Shown: in pieces, positions 32,646 through 39,472 of the stretch
How positions within the stretch are numbered: position 1 is the stretch's first letter
Layout: every line of letters starts with the position of its first letter
From: a virus
Direction: 5' to 3' (one strand)
DNA: 64,000 bases
Virus record (IMG/VR): IMGVR_UViG_3300031951_000083
Span: 1 to 64,000 of that record
Notes under the pieces: generated by a model
The model's database searches: none
What the model was told of the DNA's origin: nothing
Seen by the model: only the letters and a program-made list of their open reading frames with translations
Translations under genes and position numbers: made by a program

Positions 32646-32762
32646 ATATCTATGGGTGTATGTGTTTATTGCGTTGGGCGATGCCCATAAATACAATTTC
32701 AACTGGGGTTTCTGGGAAACACGCAAACCAAGTGAATAGCCCACACAAAAGCCCATAGATAT
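32646..32762 (+). ncRNA. structured RNA A, closed by an 11-bp helix
   Basis: ATATCTATGGG (32646-32656) pairs perfectly with CCCATAGATAT (32752-32762). Inside, GGGC/GCCC forms a hairpin near 32675 and GGTTT/AAACC pairs near 32717-32729. No gene lies here. It is the first of a row of RNAs running up to 33,932. Confidence 0.6.
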
Positions 32763-32853
32763 ATAAGATAAGTTCTTTAAGATAAAAAACAGGGAAAGGA
32801 TGATAGTGATGATGGATACAATTCCTGCTATTATTGCGCCCTGTTAAGTTCTT

Positions 32854-32960
32854 TGTAGTTGGTGTGGCTCGGTGGGGTTGTGTAAAAGCAAAACTACCTT
32901 GCAAGCCATGATTTAGTCTTTGCCTAAAAAGTAGGGAGAATCCCCCTACCACCAACTACA
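32854..32960 (+). ncRNA. structured RNA B, closed by an 11-bp helix, tRNA-like ends
   Basis: TGTAGTTGGTG (32854-32864) pairs perfectly with CACCAACTACA (32950-32960). Next to it are TGGCTCGGTGG, like a tRNA D arm, and TAGGG/CCCTA with a 7-base loop in the T-arm position. A normal anticodon arm is not found, so it may be a degenerate tRNA or a tRNA mimic. The 90 bases before it (32763-32853) hold no clear gene. Confidence 0.5.
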
Positions 32961-32965
32961 TTTTT

Positions 32966-33040
32966 AAGCGTGGAATGGCTACCAATTAGAAATAATTGTA
33001 CGTGGTTAAAGCCTAATAATAAATCCAACCACGCTTTTTT
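32966..33040 (+). ncRNA. structured RNA C or long-loop terminator
   Basis: AAGCGTGG (32966-32973) pairs with CCACGCTT (33029-33036), ending in T6 (33035-33040). The 55-base interior has no gene. It could be a small RNA with its own terminator. Confidence 0.5.
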
Positions 33041-33833
33041 AAGTTCTTTAACAACTACTGATTGACTACAAACAATACTCTTGAGCAGTTATCAACGGCT
33101 GTAAATCCTAAATAGTTCAGGATGAATCTTAACCATGTCAGAGTAAGGAGAGTTATCTCACAGTTCTAAGATGTGAGTGGTTTGAGTCGATGTGGCAAGC
33201 GGTTACCCGAGGTAACTTAATCATGAATCAACATGAGCAACGCTTACTACCCTACTTAGAAGGCAGTAGTTGTTATCTTCTATGTTGTCTGTGAATCACA
33301 TTAAACAGTCAGTCGTTAAACATTGATACGACTTTAAACAAAGAAGGTTACCCTGAATTGACAGGGTGTTAATTGATGTCCAAGAGCCTTAGCAAAGTTC
33401 GCAACTTTGGGTGAATCTGGAAATTAACGGAGTAATCCACACGTGTTGTTCCCTTGAGCAAGGAATATAACAGAGCAGGTTAAAACTACTTAGGCATTAT
33501 CCTGACAACACGAATGAGTGCTTCTACTTACCCTAGTCAGAAATGATGGGTGGAGTAGTTATTTTTTAATCTGATGAAAAATTTATCAAGATACACGTTG
33601 AAATCTACCAACGGTTAATTAGAAGGTTATAGTAATATAACCCACAGGTGAGGATGTATGAGATAAGCCTCTGTTTACTGTGAGAAGTTCTCAGCAAGTA
33701 GTTAAAACGGATAAGTTCAAAGTCGTATCCCAAAGTACAGGTAATTAACTACGTGACCCTACTCTTACAGAATGAAATGCAACGTCATGAATTTGATGGC
33801 TGATTCTGTAAGACAAGAGGGTGCTAAATAAAC
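33041..33833 (+). ncRNA. large structured RNA, about 790 bases (GOLLD/ROOL-like candidate)
   Basis: There is no plausible gene over about 790 bases, but at least ten helices are visible: CTCACA/TGTGAG (33157/33172), GTTACC/GGTAAC (33202/33211), AGTCGT/ACGACT (33311/33328), ACCCTG/CAGGGT (33350/33362), CAAAGTT/AACTTTG (33393/33403), CGTGTTGT/ACAACACG (33442/33505), TACTTACCC/GGGTGGAGTA (33525/33548), GGTTAT/ATAACC (33625/33637) and CTTACAGAAT/ATTCTGTAAG (33764/33803) with outer CCCT/AGGG. It leads straight into a tRNA-like element. Giant phage RNAs of the GOLLD and ROOL classes have this size and sit next to tRNAs; membership is inference. Confidence 0.65.
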
Positions 33834-33932
33834 AGTCAGGTGGCGGAACTGGCTAGACGCGCTATGATTCATCTCAAGTGTCTTGGAAAATGCATTGACC
33901 TTGACGTACAGGTTCGAATCCTGTCCTGACTA
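33834..33932 (+). tRNA. tRNA-like element with long variable arm (Leu-like), anticodon unclear
   Basis: The acceptor AGTCAGG (33834-33840) pairs with CCTGACT (33925-33931), discriminator A at 33932. The D-arm TGGCGGAACTGGCTAGACGC is that of leucine tRNAs, and the T arm ACAGGTTCGAATCCTGT is perfect. At 99 bases it is about 12 longer than normal, and I cannot fold a canonical 5-bp anticodon stem. CCA is not encoded. It may be a tRNA with an unusual anticodon region or a tRNA domain of the large upstream RNA. Confidence 0.6.
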
Positions 33933-33946
33933 CTAAAACAACAAAT

Positions 33947-34087
33947 ATGTTACCAACACAAAAGAACGCTTTGAGCTGGTACAATACTCACCTACAGATC
34001 ATCAGAAAGTACGGTGAGCACAATAGCCCATTGGCTACCAAATACAAAACCTGGTGCTTTAAACACAGGTTATTACGTCATCATTAA
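33947..34087 (+). CDS. 46-aa basic protein, unknown
   Basis: A short frame (MLPTQKNALSWYNTHLQIIR...) of 46 aa, rich in His, Lys and Arg, ends HRLLRHH. It is tightly placed between the tRNA-like element and the next gene. Coding status is likely but not certain. Confidence 0.45.
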   Translation: MLPTQKNALSWYNTHLQIIRKYGEHNSPLATKYKTWCFKHRLLRHH

Positions 34088-34099
34088 ATCAAAAATCAA

Positions 34100-34441
34100 A
34101 TGAAATTACCTTTCTACAAGAAGGAGGGCAGATGGTATGCTGACCTTCCAGAGTACATTCATGCAGGTGGCACAGAAGCAGATTGTGAAATGGTTGCTGG
34201 TGCTGACACATGGTTAGACTTTCTTTCCAATAATGGAACAAACATCACATTAGAGCTTGATCATCAGGAACCTTTGAGTAACAAGATTACAAGAATAGGT
34301 ATTGATGACTTTGGTGCTACGTACATAGCACATGAATACAATGAGGAAATTGTTAATCATGTCCTCTGGATATGTCCTGTGACACTCTTTGTGTTTGGGG
34401 AATACCCTGAAACCATTTATTTTCAAATCGTAAATGAATAA
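34100..34441 (+). CDS. Bacteroidota phage/prophage conserved protein
   Basis: The product is 113 aa. Pattern: LPFYKKEGRWYADLPEYIHA, CEMVAGADTWLDFLS, VLWICPVTLFVFGEYPETIY. This set of motifs is common in a small family of Bacteroidota genomes and phages (resembling DUF6717). It begins an operon of short, closely packed genes that run to 36.9 kb. Function unknown. Confidence 0.62.
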   Translation: MKLPFYKKEGRWYADLPEYIHAGGTEADCEMVAGADTWLDFLSNNGTNITLELDHQEPLSNKITRIGIDDFGATYIAHEYNEEIVNHVLWICPVTLFVFGEYPETIYFQIVNE

Positions 34442-34443
34442 CC

Positions 34444-34650
34444 ATGACAATACATTACGCAGACATCATCATCTACTTCATAATTCTCATGTTCATCTGG
34501 TTCCTTTTTGATAATGAACGTGATAGTGAATTAGCAATAGTAATTAGCATAATATTCACTCTCATTTACATAGTGGTGTTTGCAATACTGCCATGTAATT
34601 GGGATGATATATTTCGCTACATTAAGAATGATGTAAAATTTGTACCATGA
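34444..34650 (+). CDS. two-span membrane protein
   Basis: The product is 68 aa with two hydrophobic helices (ADIIIYFIILMFIWFLF and LAIVISIIFTLIYIVVFAIL). It ends with an ATGA overlap with the next gene. It might act in superinfection exclusion or lysis control; no evidence decides. Confidence 0.55.
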   Translation: MTIHYADIIIYFIILMFIWFLFDNERDSELAIVISIIFTLIYIVVFAILPCNWDDIFRYIKNDVKFVP

Positions 34651-35033
34651 CACAGATAAAACCAACATACGTAACATTTGAGCAAGCTAAAAAGCTAAAA
34701 GAGAAAGAATTTAATGTACCTACACAATGGGCCTTTGATTTAAAAGGACAAGATTATAAAGATGAGCATTGGGATATAGATTACAACTGTTGTACCTATA
34801 ATTGTTATAGCAAACCAGAACAATGGCAAGTAGTAGAATGGTTGAGAGTGGTACATGGTATTTGGGCCTATTGTGAAATAAACGGTGACAGATATTACTG
34901 TAAAGCTAAAAAGCTCAAATCTAATTGGAGGAGAGTAGTTAGTGGTGTTGTAGATAATGAAAATACTCTTTATAACACGCCACAAGAAGCTTACTCAGAA
35001 GCATTTGATTACGTACTAAACAACTTGATATGA
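34647..35033 (+). CDS. Bacteroidota mobile-element protein, unknown
   Basis: The product is 128 aa. The pattern YVTFEQAKKLKEKEFNVPTQ at the start, WQVVEWLRVVHGIWAY, and a C-terminal EAYSEAFDYVLNNLI match a widespread family found in Bacteroidota prophages, which often has several copies per element (another lies at 35766). Overlaps both neighbours by 4 bases (ATGA). Function unknown. Confidence 0.65.
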   Translation: MTQIKPTYVTFEQAKKLKEKEFNVPTQWAFDLKGQDYKDEHWDIDYNCCTYNCYSKPEQWQVVEWLRVVHGIWAYCEINGDRYYCKAKKLKSNWRRVVSGVVDNENTLYNTPQEAYSEAFDYVLNNLI

Positions 35034-35317
35034 AAAATAATCATGAAGTAGTTTTTATAACTATTAATGTTTGGTATAAAACACAGAATTACGGTGAGGG
35101 TAAAAAAGTTAATTCTCATTTTCGAGCTTTTCATAACATTGATGAAGCTATTACCTTTTTTAATTCCGAAAATAGTGCCTATAAAATTACAGCAGGTGTT
35201 ACAATTAGAGGTAATTATTTCATGTATGGTTCTGGTAATCAAGTTACCTTATTTGAAAAAGGGTTTTATGATAATGGTAAACCACTAAATTCAGATATGA
35301 TTAAAAAGATGTTATGA
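35030..35317 (+). CDS. small protein, unknown
   Basis: The product is 95 aa, mixed alpha/beta (EVVFITINVWYKTQNYGEGK, FRAFHNIDEAITFFNSEN). ATGA overlaps on both sides indicate coupled translation. Function unknown. Confidence 0.58.
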   Translation: MKNNHEVVFITINVWYKTQNYGEGKKVNSHFRAFHNIDEAITFFNSENSAYKITAGVTIRGNYFMYGSGNQVTLFEKGFYDNGKPLNSDMIKKML

Positions 35318-35769
35318 CACAACAAGAAATACAAGAGCGTAGTGAGCAGATAGCTTTGATGCTTGGTTATGTAAATACAACTCCAGCAGACAAAGACTTT
35401 AACATATTTGAATATCCCACTAAATTCGGAGCGATACCAAAAATGATTGAAACCATGTCTATGAAGTTTCATTCAGACTGGAACTGGTTAATGGAAGCTG
35501 TTGAGTTCATAAAAGCAAATACAAGGTTGTCGGTAGATAGCAGTAATGCTAAAACAAACGAATACTTTATTGATGAATGGGAGTTTAAGGTAAAGTCGTA
35601 TTACATAAAATTAATTCAATGGACAGAAAAAGGTTGGAGAATGATTGATAAAGATAATACAGACCTATTCATCTACTACGTTATAGGTGAAAATTGTAGT
35701 TCTGAAAAGGAAGCAGTCTTCTTAGCCGTATCTGATTTTGCTAAACTTTATAATGAAGGAAAACTATGA
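35314..35769 (+). CDS. Bacteroidota mobile-element protein, unknown
   Basis: The product is 151 aa: QEIQERSEQIALMLGYVNTT, SMKFHSDWNWLMEAVEFIKA, and a C-terminal AVSDFAKLYNEGKL. The MKFHSDWNWLMEAVE motif is common in short proteins of Bacteroidota prophages. ATGA overlaps at both ends. Function unknown. Confidence 0.62.
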   Translation: MTQQEIQERSEQIALMLGYVNTTPADKDFNIFEYPTKFGAIPKMIETMSMKFHSDWNWLMEAVEFIKANTRLSVDSSNAKTNEYFIDEWEFKVKSYYIKLIQWTEKGWRMIDKDNTDLFIYYVIGENCSSEKEAVFLAVSDFAKLYNEGKL

Positions 35770-36152
35770 AACAAGAATTTGTAACACACGAACAAGCCTT
35801 AGCTCTTAAAAAAATAGGCTTCAATATGCCTGTTAATTGGTTTGTAAGTGTTGATGATGTTGATGAAATATGGGAGGGTGGAGAGTATAATTGGAATGGG
35901 TACACTGAAGACAAGAATATCTCACTACCACTCAAACAACAAGTGTTTAGATGGTTTAGGAATAAATATAGGTTAACTGGTCTTATTGAAATAGGAACTC
36001 AAGAATACACTTATCAAATTTACGATAAACAAGGTATGAAAGAACTTGGTCTTGATCCTATAAAGTATAACGGCTCTTACGAAGAAGCAGAATTAGCTTG
36101 TATTAATAACCTTATTCAAATTATTAGCGATGATACTAGAGAACAATCTTAA
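35766..36152 (+). CDS. Bacteroidota mobile-element protein, second copy
   Basis: The product is 128 aa and related to the gene at 34647: FVTHEQALALKKIGFNMPVN, QQVFRWFRNKYRLTGLIEIG, EEAELACINNLIQI. It starts with an ATGA overlap and its end overlaps a 52-aa frame. Function unknown. Confidence 0.63.
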   Translation: MKQEFVTHEQALALKKIGFNMPVNWFVSVDDVDEIWEGGEYNWNGYTEDKNISLPLKQQVFRWFRNKYRLTGLIEIGTQEYTYQIYDKQGMKELGLDPIKYNGSYEEAELACINNLIQIISDDTREQS

Positions 36153-36288
36153 ACCCGCTACGCATTTTATTGAGGTGTGGAAGCCAAGAACTTACTCAGA
36201 TTGTATTTCACGCACATCTATTCATCCAATAGAATCATTAAGAATATACGATACAACCATTGCCATCTTTAAAATCAGAGCCAAATGA
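36130..36288 (+). CDS. 52-aa protein, unknown
   Basis: A short frame MILENNLKPATHFIEVWKPR... overlaps the previous gene by 23 bases and the next by 4 (ATGA), following the packing of the operon. Function unknown. Confidence 0.45.
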   Translation: MILENNLKPATHFIEVWKPRTYSDCISRTSIHPIESLRIYDTTIAIFKIRAK

Positions 36289-36890
36289 AACCAACATACA
36301 CACTACACAAACTACCACAAGGGTACGTACTTACTTCTGATGAAAAAATAAAAGAAGGCAATTATTGTTTTTATGAACCAACATCAAATTTGCTTCAATA
36401 TAATAATACTTCTTTTTTACTTAATGCAGATTTCAAAAAAGTAATATCTCAACAAGACCAATTCGACTTCTCCGCACTCTCTCCTGAAGACCAGAAAGAG
36501 ATAGGATGGGTTGATGTTGAAGAGTTATACCCAGCAGGCAAAAGGGGAGCTATGTCAATACCTTCAAGAAAAGAATGCAATAACTATCTAAGGCAAGAGG
36601 GTTTCCGAAAAGCACAAGAACTTCTAGGAGGGTTTACTTTGGAGGATATAAAAACCGCATTTAAAGCTGGCGAAAAATACGGAAGTCAAGTTTCTACTAA
36701 AGGGAATATAGACGAATACATTCAATCTCTATCTCAACCTAAGTCATGGGAAGTAGAAGTGGAGATGGAAACCGTATATGAGGATAAATTAGAAGGTACT
36801 GAATTTATCCCACGTCCTGTCAGTAAACAACCCAAACTCACTAACGGTAAAGTCAAAGTATTAAAAATCAATAAGTTATGGCAATCATAG
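36285..36890 (+). CDS. Bacteroidota phage protein with FSALSPEDQKEIGW motif
   Basis: The product is 201 aa. Residues about 65-90 (FDFSALSPEDQKEIGWVDVE) and the GFTLEDIKTAFKAGEKYG helix are typical of a prophage family in Bacteroidota. The C-terminal third (SWEVEVEMETVYEDKLEGTE) is a beta-rich extension common to these proteins. Function unknown. It overlaps the next gene by 13 bases. Confidence 0.62.
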   Translation: MKPTYTLHKLPQGYVLTSDEKIKEGNYCFYEPTSNLLQYNNTSFLLNADFKKVISQQDQFDFSALSPEDQKEIGWVDVEELYPAGKRGAMSIPSRKECNNYLRQEGFRKAQELLGGFTLEDIKTAFKAGEKYGSQVSTKGNIDEYIQSLSQPKSWEVEVEMETVYEDKLEGTEFIPRPVSKQPKLTNGKVKVLKINKLWQS

Positions 36891-37135
36891 TTAAAACTAA
36901 AGAATCAGAAAACAAAACTGGAAAACCTTTTCCAAAATTGATGAAATCCAAAGATGGAAGAATAGTGTTTGCTACAGGAAAACATAATGGAGAAGATTGG
37001 GAAGTATTAAGAATAAGCGGATTTCCTGAAGGATGTAATGGTACAATCAGTCAAAATTTTAAATTATTTCATAATGATTTTATTATGTATTCATTTTATG
37101 ACTTTGAAGGACAACTTTTACTTGAAAATCAATAA
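36878..37135 (+). CDS. small protein, unknown
   Basis: The product is 85 aa, beta-rich (IVKTKESENKTGKPFPKLMK, GRIVFATGKHNGEDWEVLRI). It overlaps the previous gene by 13 bases. Function unknown. Confidence 0.52.
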   Translation: MAIIVKTKESENKTGKPFPKLMKSKDGRIVFATGKHNGEDWEVLRISGFPEGCNGTISQNFKLFHNDFIMYSFYDFEGQLLLENQ

Positions 37136-37138
37136 GTT

Positions 37139-37354
37139 ATGGTAGGAACAGTATTCACCAAGAAGGTTGAAAGACATGAAATGGGAACAGCAGGTAAGTC
37201 TATGGAACAGACATGGAAGGTAATTTCTCATCAGGGAGATGATATTTACCTGTGTGTACGTATAGACAATACAGATGATCCCATGCTTGCAGCTAATCCT
37301 CAGAAACGAACATTTAAGGAGAAGGACATTCTCTCTCACCTCAAAAAAGACTAA
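37139..37354 (+). CDS. small protein, unknown
   Basis: The product is 71 aa: TWKVISHQGDDIYLCVRIDN, then KRTFKEKDILSHLKKD. It reads like a small beta-barrel of the SH3-like kind. It starts 3 bases after the previous gene and is followed by the acidic protein after 1 base. Function unknown. Confidence 0.55.
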   Translation: MVGTVFTKKVERHEMGTAGKSMEQTWKVISHQGDDIYLCVRIDNTDDPMLAANPQKRTFKEKDILSHLKKD

Positions 37355-37355
37355 C

Positions 37356-37862
37356 ATGTACTATCCAGTCGAATTGGTGCTTAAGAGCTATATGCCTAAG
37401 CAACTAGAACCTGGTATGTGGTTCATTAACAAACTGCATCAGGGTACAATCAAAGAACAGGTTGAAATATGGGCACTTGAAAAGGTGCCTTTTGAGTCCC
37501 TAGAAGAGTTTGTTACAAAACATGGTGCACCTGTTGAGCCCTATCTCATCTATGATGAATTAATTGTAGCTGAACCAGAAGAAATTGGCTGGTGGGATGA
37601 AGGTGATCATGTGGATGAACTAAGAGACATCACTCTCAAAGACATCAATTACATTCTCAATGAATGGGATGGAGCTGTATATTTGGACATAGATGATGAA
37701 ACTTTTGAAGAAGAAGATGAAATCAATCCAATCCTCTATGACAACAAAGTCACTCTCGCCCTTCCTTATGAGGAAGAAGAGGAAGAAGAGGAAGAGGATG
37801 ATGATGAAGGTCCTGAATTTGATGGAGCTGGATTCTCTCATGAAGATAATATTACAGAATAA
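37356..37862 (+). CDS. acidic protein, unknown
   Basis: The product is 168 aa from the ATG at 37356. An earlier start at 37275 would overlap the previous gene. It is strongly acidic, with a Glu/Asp run near residues 138-152, so DNA mimicry is possible but untested. Segment YPVELVLKSYMPKQLEPGMW at the start. Function unknown. Confidence 0.52.
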   Translation: MYYPVELVLKSYMPKQLEPGMWFINKLHQGTIKEQVEIWALEKVPFESLEEFVTKHGAPVEPYLIYDELIVAEPEEIGWWDEGDHVDELRDITLKDINYILNEWDGAVYLDIDDETFEEEDEINPILYDNKVTLALPYEEEEEEEEEDDDEGPEFDGAGFSHEDNITE

Positions 37863-37873
37863 ATCTAACATGT

Positions 37874-38242
37874 ATGATACAGCCAAACGAATTAAGGATT
37901 GGAAATTTAATCTATCTTGATGAAACATTGATTGAGGTAGATGTTCATGTATTGATTGATATTTTAATGGGTGTTGATGGGTTTTCCCCCATCCCAATAA
38001 CACCTGAATTATTGGAGAGGGCGGGGTTGAAAAGAGATAGGGAAGGCTGGATTATATCGTATAGCTATAAAATATACGACCCGTTAGTTATTGGGGGAAC
38101 AGGCTCTTATGTTAATGCAAACAGAAAAACATATTGCATATTGCATGATGATAAAATTATGCCTAAAGGGTTTCAATACCTCCACCAACTCCAAAACCTT
38201 TATTTCGCATTAACAGGCGAAGAACTAAACATTGAATTATGA
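37874..38242 (+). CDS. Bacteroidota prophage protein (NELRIGN ... HQLQNLYFALTGEEL)
   Basis: The product is 122 aa. It begins IQPNELRIGNLIYLDE and ends with FQYLHQLQNLYFALTGEELN, a pairing that is a hallmark of a very common family in Bacteroidota prophages and phages. It overlaps the next gene by 4 bases. Function unknown, but it is strong evidence for the host phylum. Confidence 0.72.
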   Translation: MIQPNELRIGNLIYLDETLIEVDVHVLIDILMGVDGFSPIPITPELLERAGLKRDREGWIISYSYKIYDPLVIGGTGSYVNANRKTYCILHDDKIMPKGFQYLHQLQNLYFALTGEELNIEL

Positions 38243-38463
38243 CATTAAATCAAATTGGTATAGAAAGACTTCAACAGATTGAAGCTGAACGAGCAGTGTT
38301 ATCAGATGATCCTCAATTTTGTGCATGGATGGAAGAGATGCATGTAGGCAGACTTTATGTAGACAGAAGTGGCATTATCAGAGCAAATGAAATGATGCAA
38401 CAGTATGTCACACCTAAGAGATTGACATTCAAGGACATAGTGAAAACCATTTTTAATTTCTAA
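38239..38463 (+). CDS. small protein, unknown
   Basis: The product is 74 aa, helical (IGIERLQQIEAERAVLSDDP) with a C-terminal KRLTFKDIVKTIFNF. ATGA overlap upstream. Function unknown. Confidence 0.52.
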   Translation: MTLNQIGIERLQQIEAERAVLSDDPQFCAWMEEMHVGRLYVDRSGIIRANEMMQQYVTPKRLTFKDIVKTIFNF

Positions 38464-38473
38464 ATCAAGTAAC

Positions 38474-38665
38474 ATGACGCTAGAACAAGCAGTAGAAAGC
38501 TTAAAGCAAGTGAAATCAGTAGAAGAATGGAACTCAAAAAGAGATTCTATTCGATCAAAAGTAATCAGAGAACAAGGTCCAAACGTTTGGGTGACAGAAT
38601 ATGTTCCCACAATTGACGGTAATGGTCTCATCGTAGAAGTTTTAGGACCAGACAAAGAATACTAA
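38474..38665 (+). CDS. small protein, unknown
   Basis: The product is 63 aa: MTLEQAVESLKQVKSVEEWN, then VWVTEYVPTIDGNGLIVEVL. Ten bases separate it from the previous gene. Function unknown. Confidence 0.52.
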   Translation: MTLEQAVESLKQVKSVEEWNSKRDSIRSKVIREQGPNVWVTEYVPTIDGNGLIVEVLGPDKEY

Positions 38666-38695
38666 ATCATTCATCATTGTTTAAAACCAAACCTC

Positions 38696-38983
38696 ATGAC
38701 AAAGAAAAGTCGTCTTACCAAGGAACAGGTGCAAGAGTTGAAAAATGTAATTCGTACAGGTGAACCCATCTGTTTTATTGCTGAAAGACTTGCACCAGTG
38801 TACAAAAAACCCGAAACATCATTTCGTGTAACATTGTACAACTTAGCCAAGCGCACGTACAAGATAGCTGAATGGAAAGGTCCAAAGAGACGCAGCAGAA
38901 AAGCTGCATCTGTTGAATTGGAGATTTCAAAAGTTATCACCAGAGTTGAAAAGCATAAGGATCACATCAGAATCTACCTTTAA
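38696..38983 (+). CDS. basic protein, possible DNA-binding
   Basis: The product is 95 aa and very basic. SRLTKEQVQELKNVIRTGEP followed by ICFIAERLAPVYKKP could be a helix-turn-helix, and GPKRRSRKAASVELEI is a basic linker. Role is inferred from composition only. Confidence 0.52.
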   Translation: MTKKSRLTKEQVQELKNVIRTGEPICFIAERLAPVYKKPETSFRVTLYNLAKRTYKIAEWKGPKRRSRKAASVELEISKVITRVEKHKDHIRIYL

Positions 38984-39005
38984 TCACATCCAAAACCTCA
39001 TCACC

Positions 39006-39221
39006 ATGGCAGCTATATTAGTTTATCGCTCCTCTTGGAGCCAAGTTAAACCATTGGTTTACACAGACGATACAAACATTGATTCTGTCAATAGATTGGT
39101 TGATTCGATTTTCAAAACGAAGATGCGAACAGGTAGATTGGTTCGTAGTGGCAATAAAATGTACTACCAACCATCTGATGAGTACAAGAAATATGTTGTA
39201 CGTTTTCGCAGAGTTAAGTAA
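39006..39221 (+). CDS. small basic protein, unknown
   Basis: The product is 71 aa from the ATG at 39006; the earlier frame start at 38913 overlaps the previous gene. It begins MAAILVYRSSWSQVKPLVYT and ends YVVRFRRVK. A hairpin terminator follows. Function unknown. Confidence 0.52.
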   Translation: MAAILVYRSSWSQVKPLVYTDDTNIDSVNRLVDSIFKTKMRTGRLVRSGNKMYYQPSDEYKKYVVRFRRVK

Positions 39222-39228
39222 ATTTGTA

Positions 39229-39260
39229 GTGCCCTGCTCTCTATGAGAGTGGGGCATTTA
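39229..39260 (+). terminator. hairpin terminator before the polymerase operon
   Basis: TGCCC (39230-39234) with GGGCA (39252-39256) and CTCTC (39237-39241) with GAGAG (39245-39249) make one long stem, followed by TTTA. Confidence 0.65.
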
Positions 39261-39271
39261 AAACTTATTAC

Positions 39272-39472
39272 ATGGAAAAGACCTACAATTACGTGTTCCA
39301 TTACAATCACTATACAGGATTGTGGAATGCCATCCCAAGAGAAAAGTATCAGGACTACTTTTCAAAGAAACATGTTCCTGGAGTATTAAAGTCTAGTGAA
39401 ATGCCTACGTTGATTGAACTCATCAACAAAGGAGAAGACTTTATTAAACGAGTTCCAAAAGAGAAGAAATGA
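39272..39472 (+). CDS. small protein upstream of DNA polymerase
   Basis: The product is 66 aa: YNYVFHYNHYTGLWNAIPRE, then PTLIELINKGEDFIKRVPKE. It overlaps the polymerase start by 4 bases (ATGA), so the two are translated together. It might be a polymerase accessory factor; there is no motif to prove it. Confidence 0.58.
   Translation: MEKTYNYVFHYNHYTGLWNAIPREKYQDYFSKKHVPGVLKSSEMPTLIELINKGEDFIKRVPKEKK

Noticed and set aside
33041-33932. Group I intron inserted in a tRNA gene
   Set aside because: The structured RNA precedes a tRNA-like element with intact ends rather than splitting it, and I could not find a P7-type core.
33834-33932. Confident assignment as tRNA-Leu with a named anticodon
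   Set aside because: The D and T arms fit, but no canonical anticodon stem-loop can be drawn; candidate triplets (CAA, CTC) need mismatched stems.
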